A stretch of 64,000 bases of DNA from Laccaria trichodermophora (taxonomy: Eukaryota; Basidiomycota; Agaricomycetes; Agaricales; Hydnangiaceae): positions 1,178,001 to 1,242,000 of the forward strand of contig JACTVC010000002.1 of assembly GCA_018417955.1 (NCBI GenBank), read 5' to 3'. Of this stretch, positions 63,500 to 64,000 are shown piece after piece. Position 1 is the stretch's first letter. Every line of letters starts with the position of its first letter. Both the position numbers and the translations under genes were made by a program. The notes under the pieces were generated by a model. That model saw nothing but the letters and a program-made list of their open reading frames with translations, searched no databases and was not told where the DNA came from.

Positions 63500-63900
63500 G
63501 TCATAGGGCTACCCCAATGGGCCCAATTACAAAAGACAGTATGATACTATACATTGGCCCAACAACATGACAATATGTATATTTGATTGTTGGGCCCAAC
63601 GACGGTGCCACAGTCCAAGCTAAGGGTTTATAGATTGGCCACATGGCTTAAATGGGGGTAATTTTGGCCGTTGATATATGATGGTATTAAGGTACCATTG
63701 ATAGTTGGGCCCAATGAAGGGAAATCATTAAGGGAGATGGTTGGGCCCAATGGCCCAATTATTAAGCTATGGTTGATGGTTGGGCCTAATGTAAGGTATT
63801 TGTTAAGGGAACAGGTTGGGCCCAATGGTAAAATTTCAATGCTATGGCTTGTAAGTTGGGCCCATGCCATGATATAAGCTATAGTTCATAGGTTAGCCCA
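63500..63900. repeat. Regularly spaced TTGGGCCCAAT palindromic repeats
   Basis: GGGCCC-centred units lie at 63707, 63743, 63782 (GGGCCT), 63818, 63858 and 63894 (TAGCCC), spaced 36-40 bp. Further copies of GGGCCC or TTGGCCCAA occur at about 63515, 63552 and 63592. Most are embedded in GTTGGGCCCAATG. Between them the sequence is AT-rich and partly similar (ATTAAGGGA, GCTATGG). No gene was seen from 63396 to the end; this may be a transposon subterminal region. Confidence 0.75.
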
Positions 63901-64000
63901 ATGATTATTTGAATTTTGCAGGTGGGCTTTGGTCTGGTAAACCCATGGGTCTGCTCCTGTTCCATTGGACCCATGGCCACACAATTGTGCAATTACACCT

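Overview
The window looks like a piece of an Agaricomycete (mushroom-forming basidiomycete) nuclear genome. Coding regions are split into many short exons by GT-AG introns of about 50-60 bp. The recognisable proteins fit that group: a NACHT-type STAND NTPase, a family of F-box proteins, a Clp1 (clampless)-like protein, tandem calpains, and two lineage-typical families of unknown function. Identifications rest on reading motifs by eye; no search was run.

Layout. 1-2.7 kb is the right end of a hAT transposon sitting in a truncated ORF. 3.4-8.6 kb is gene-poor and holds a CT-rich tract, a weak WD40 remnant and a ~28-copy array of a 63-bp unit. 8.65-11.5 kb is an NLR-like NACHT gene on the minus strand, split by a 1,054-bp CACTA-type element with perfect CAG target duplications and also carrying an in-frame stop. 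12.0-13.4 kb is a frameshifted Notchless/Rsa4-like WD40 gene. 13.8-41.2 kb is a tandemly expanded module of divergent old-yellow-enzyme (OYE) pairs and F-box genes on the minus strand. It holds three OYE pairs (six genes) and five F-box copies. Two OYEs (31786-33315 and 39637-41166) look intact; the others carry lesions. A Ty1/copia element (19357-23303, TACGT duplications) splits one F-box gene. The stretches 27.0-33.5 kb and 34.9-41.2 kb are near-identical tandem copies about 7.85-7.9 kb apart.

From 41.4 kb the window is mostly ordinary housekeeping: a kinase-like phosphotransferase with a frame break, an OYE 5' fragment, a small membrane protein, two tandem calpain-like proteases, a Clp1-like gene, the shared alpha subunit of protein farnesyl/geranylgeranyltransferase I, and a HECT-like E2-binding (UBE3D-type) protein. 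From 59.5 kb to the end, decay resumes: a lineage-specific gene cut by a second hAT end, a broken gene of a basidiomycete family with a SAM-like region, and a regularly spaced GGGCCC repeat.

Main themes. All four transposons recognised sit inside genes. Duplicated genes decay by small indels and, in at least one case, by CpG-biased transitions. The 63-bp array has one hypervariable triplet in an otherwise conserved unit.
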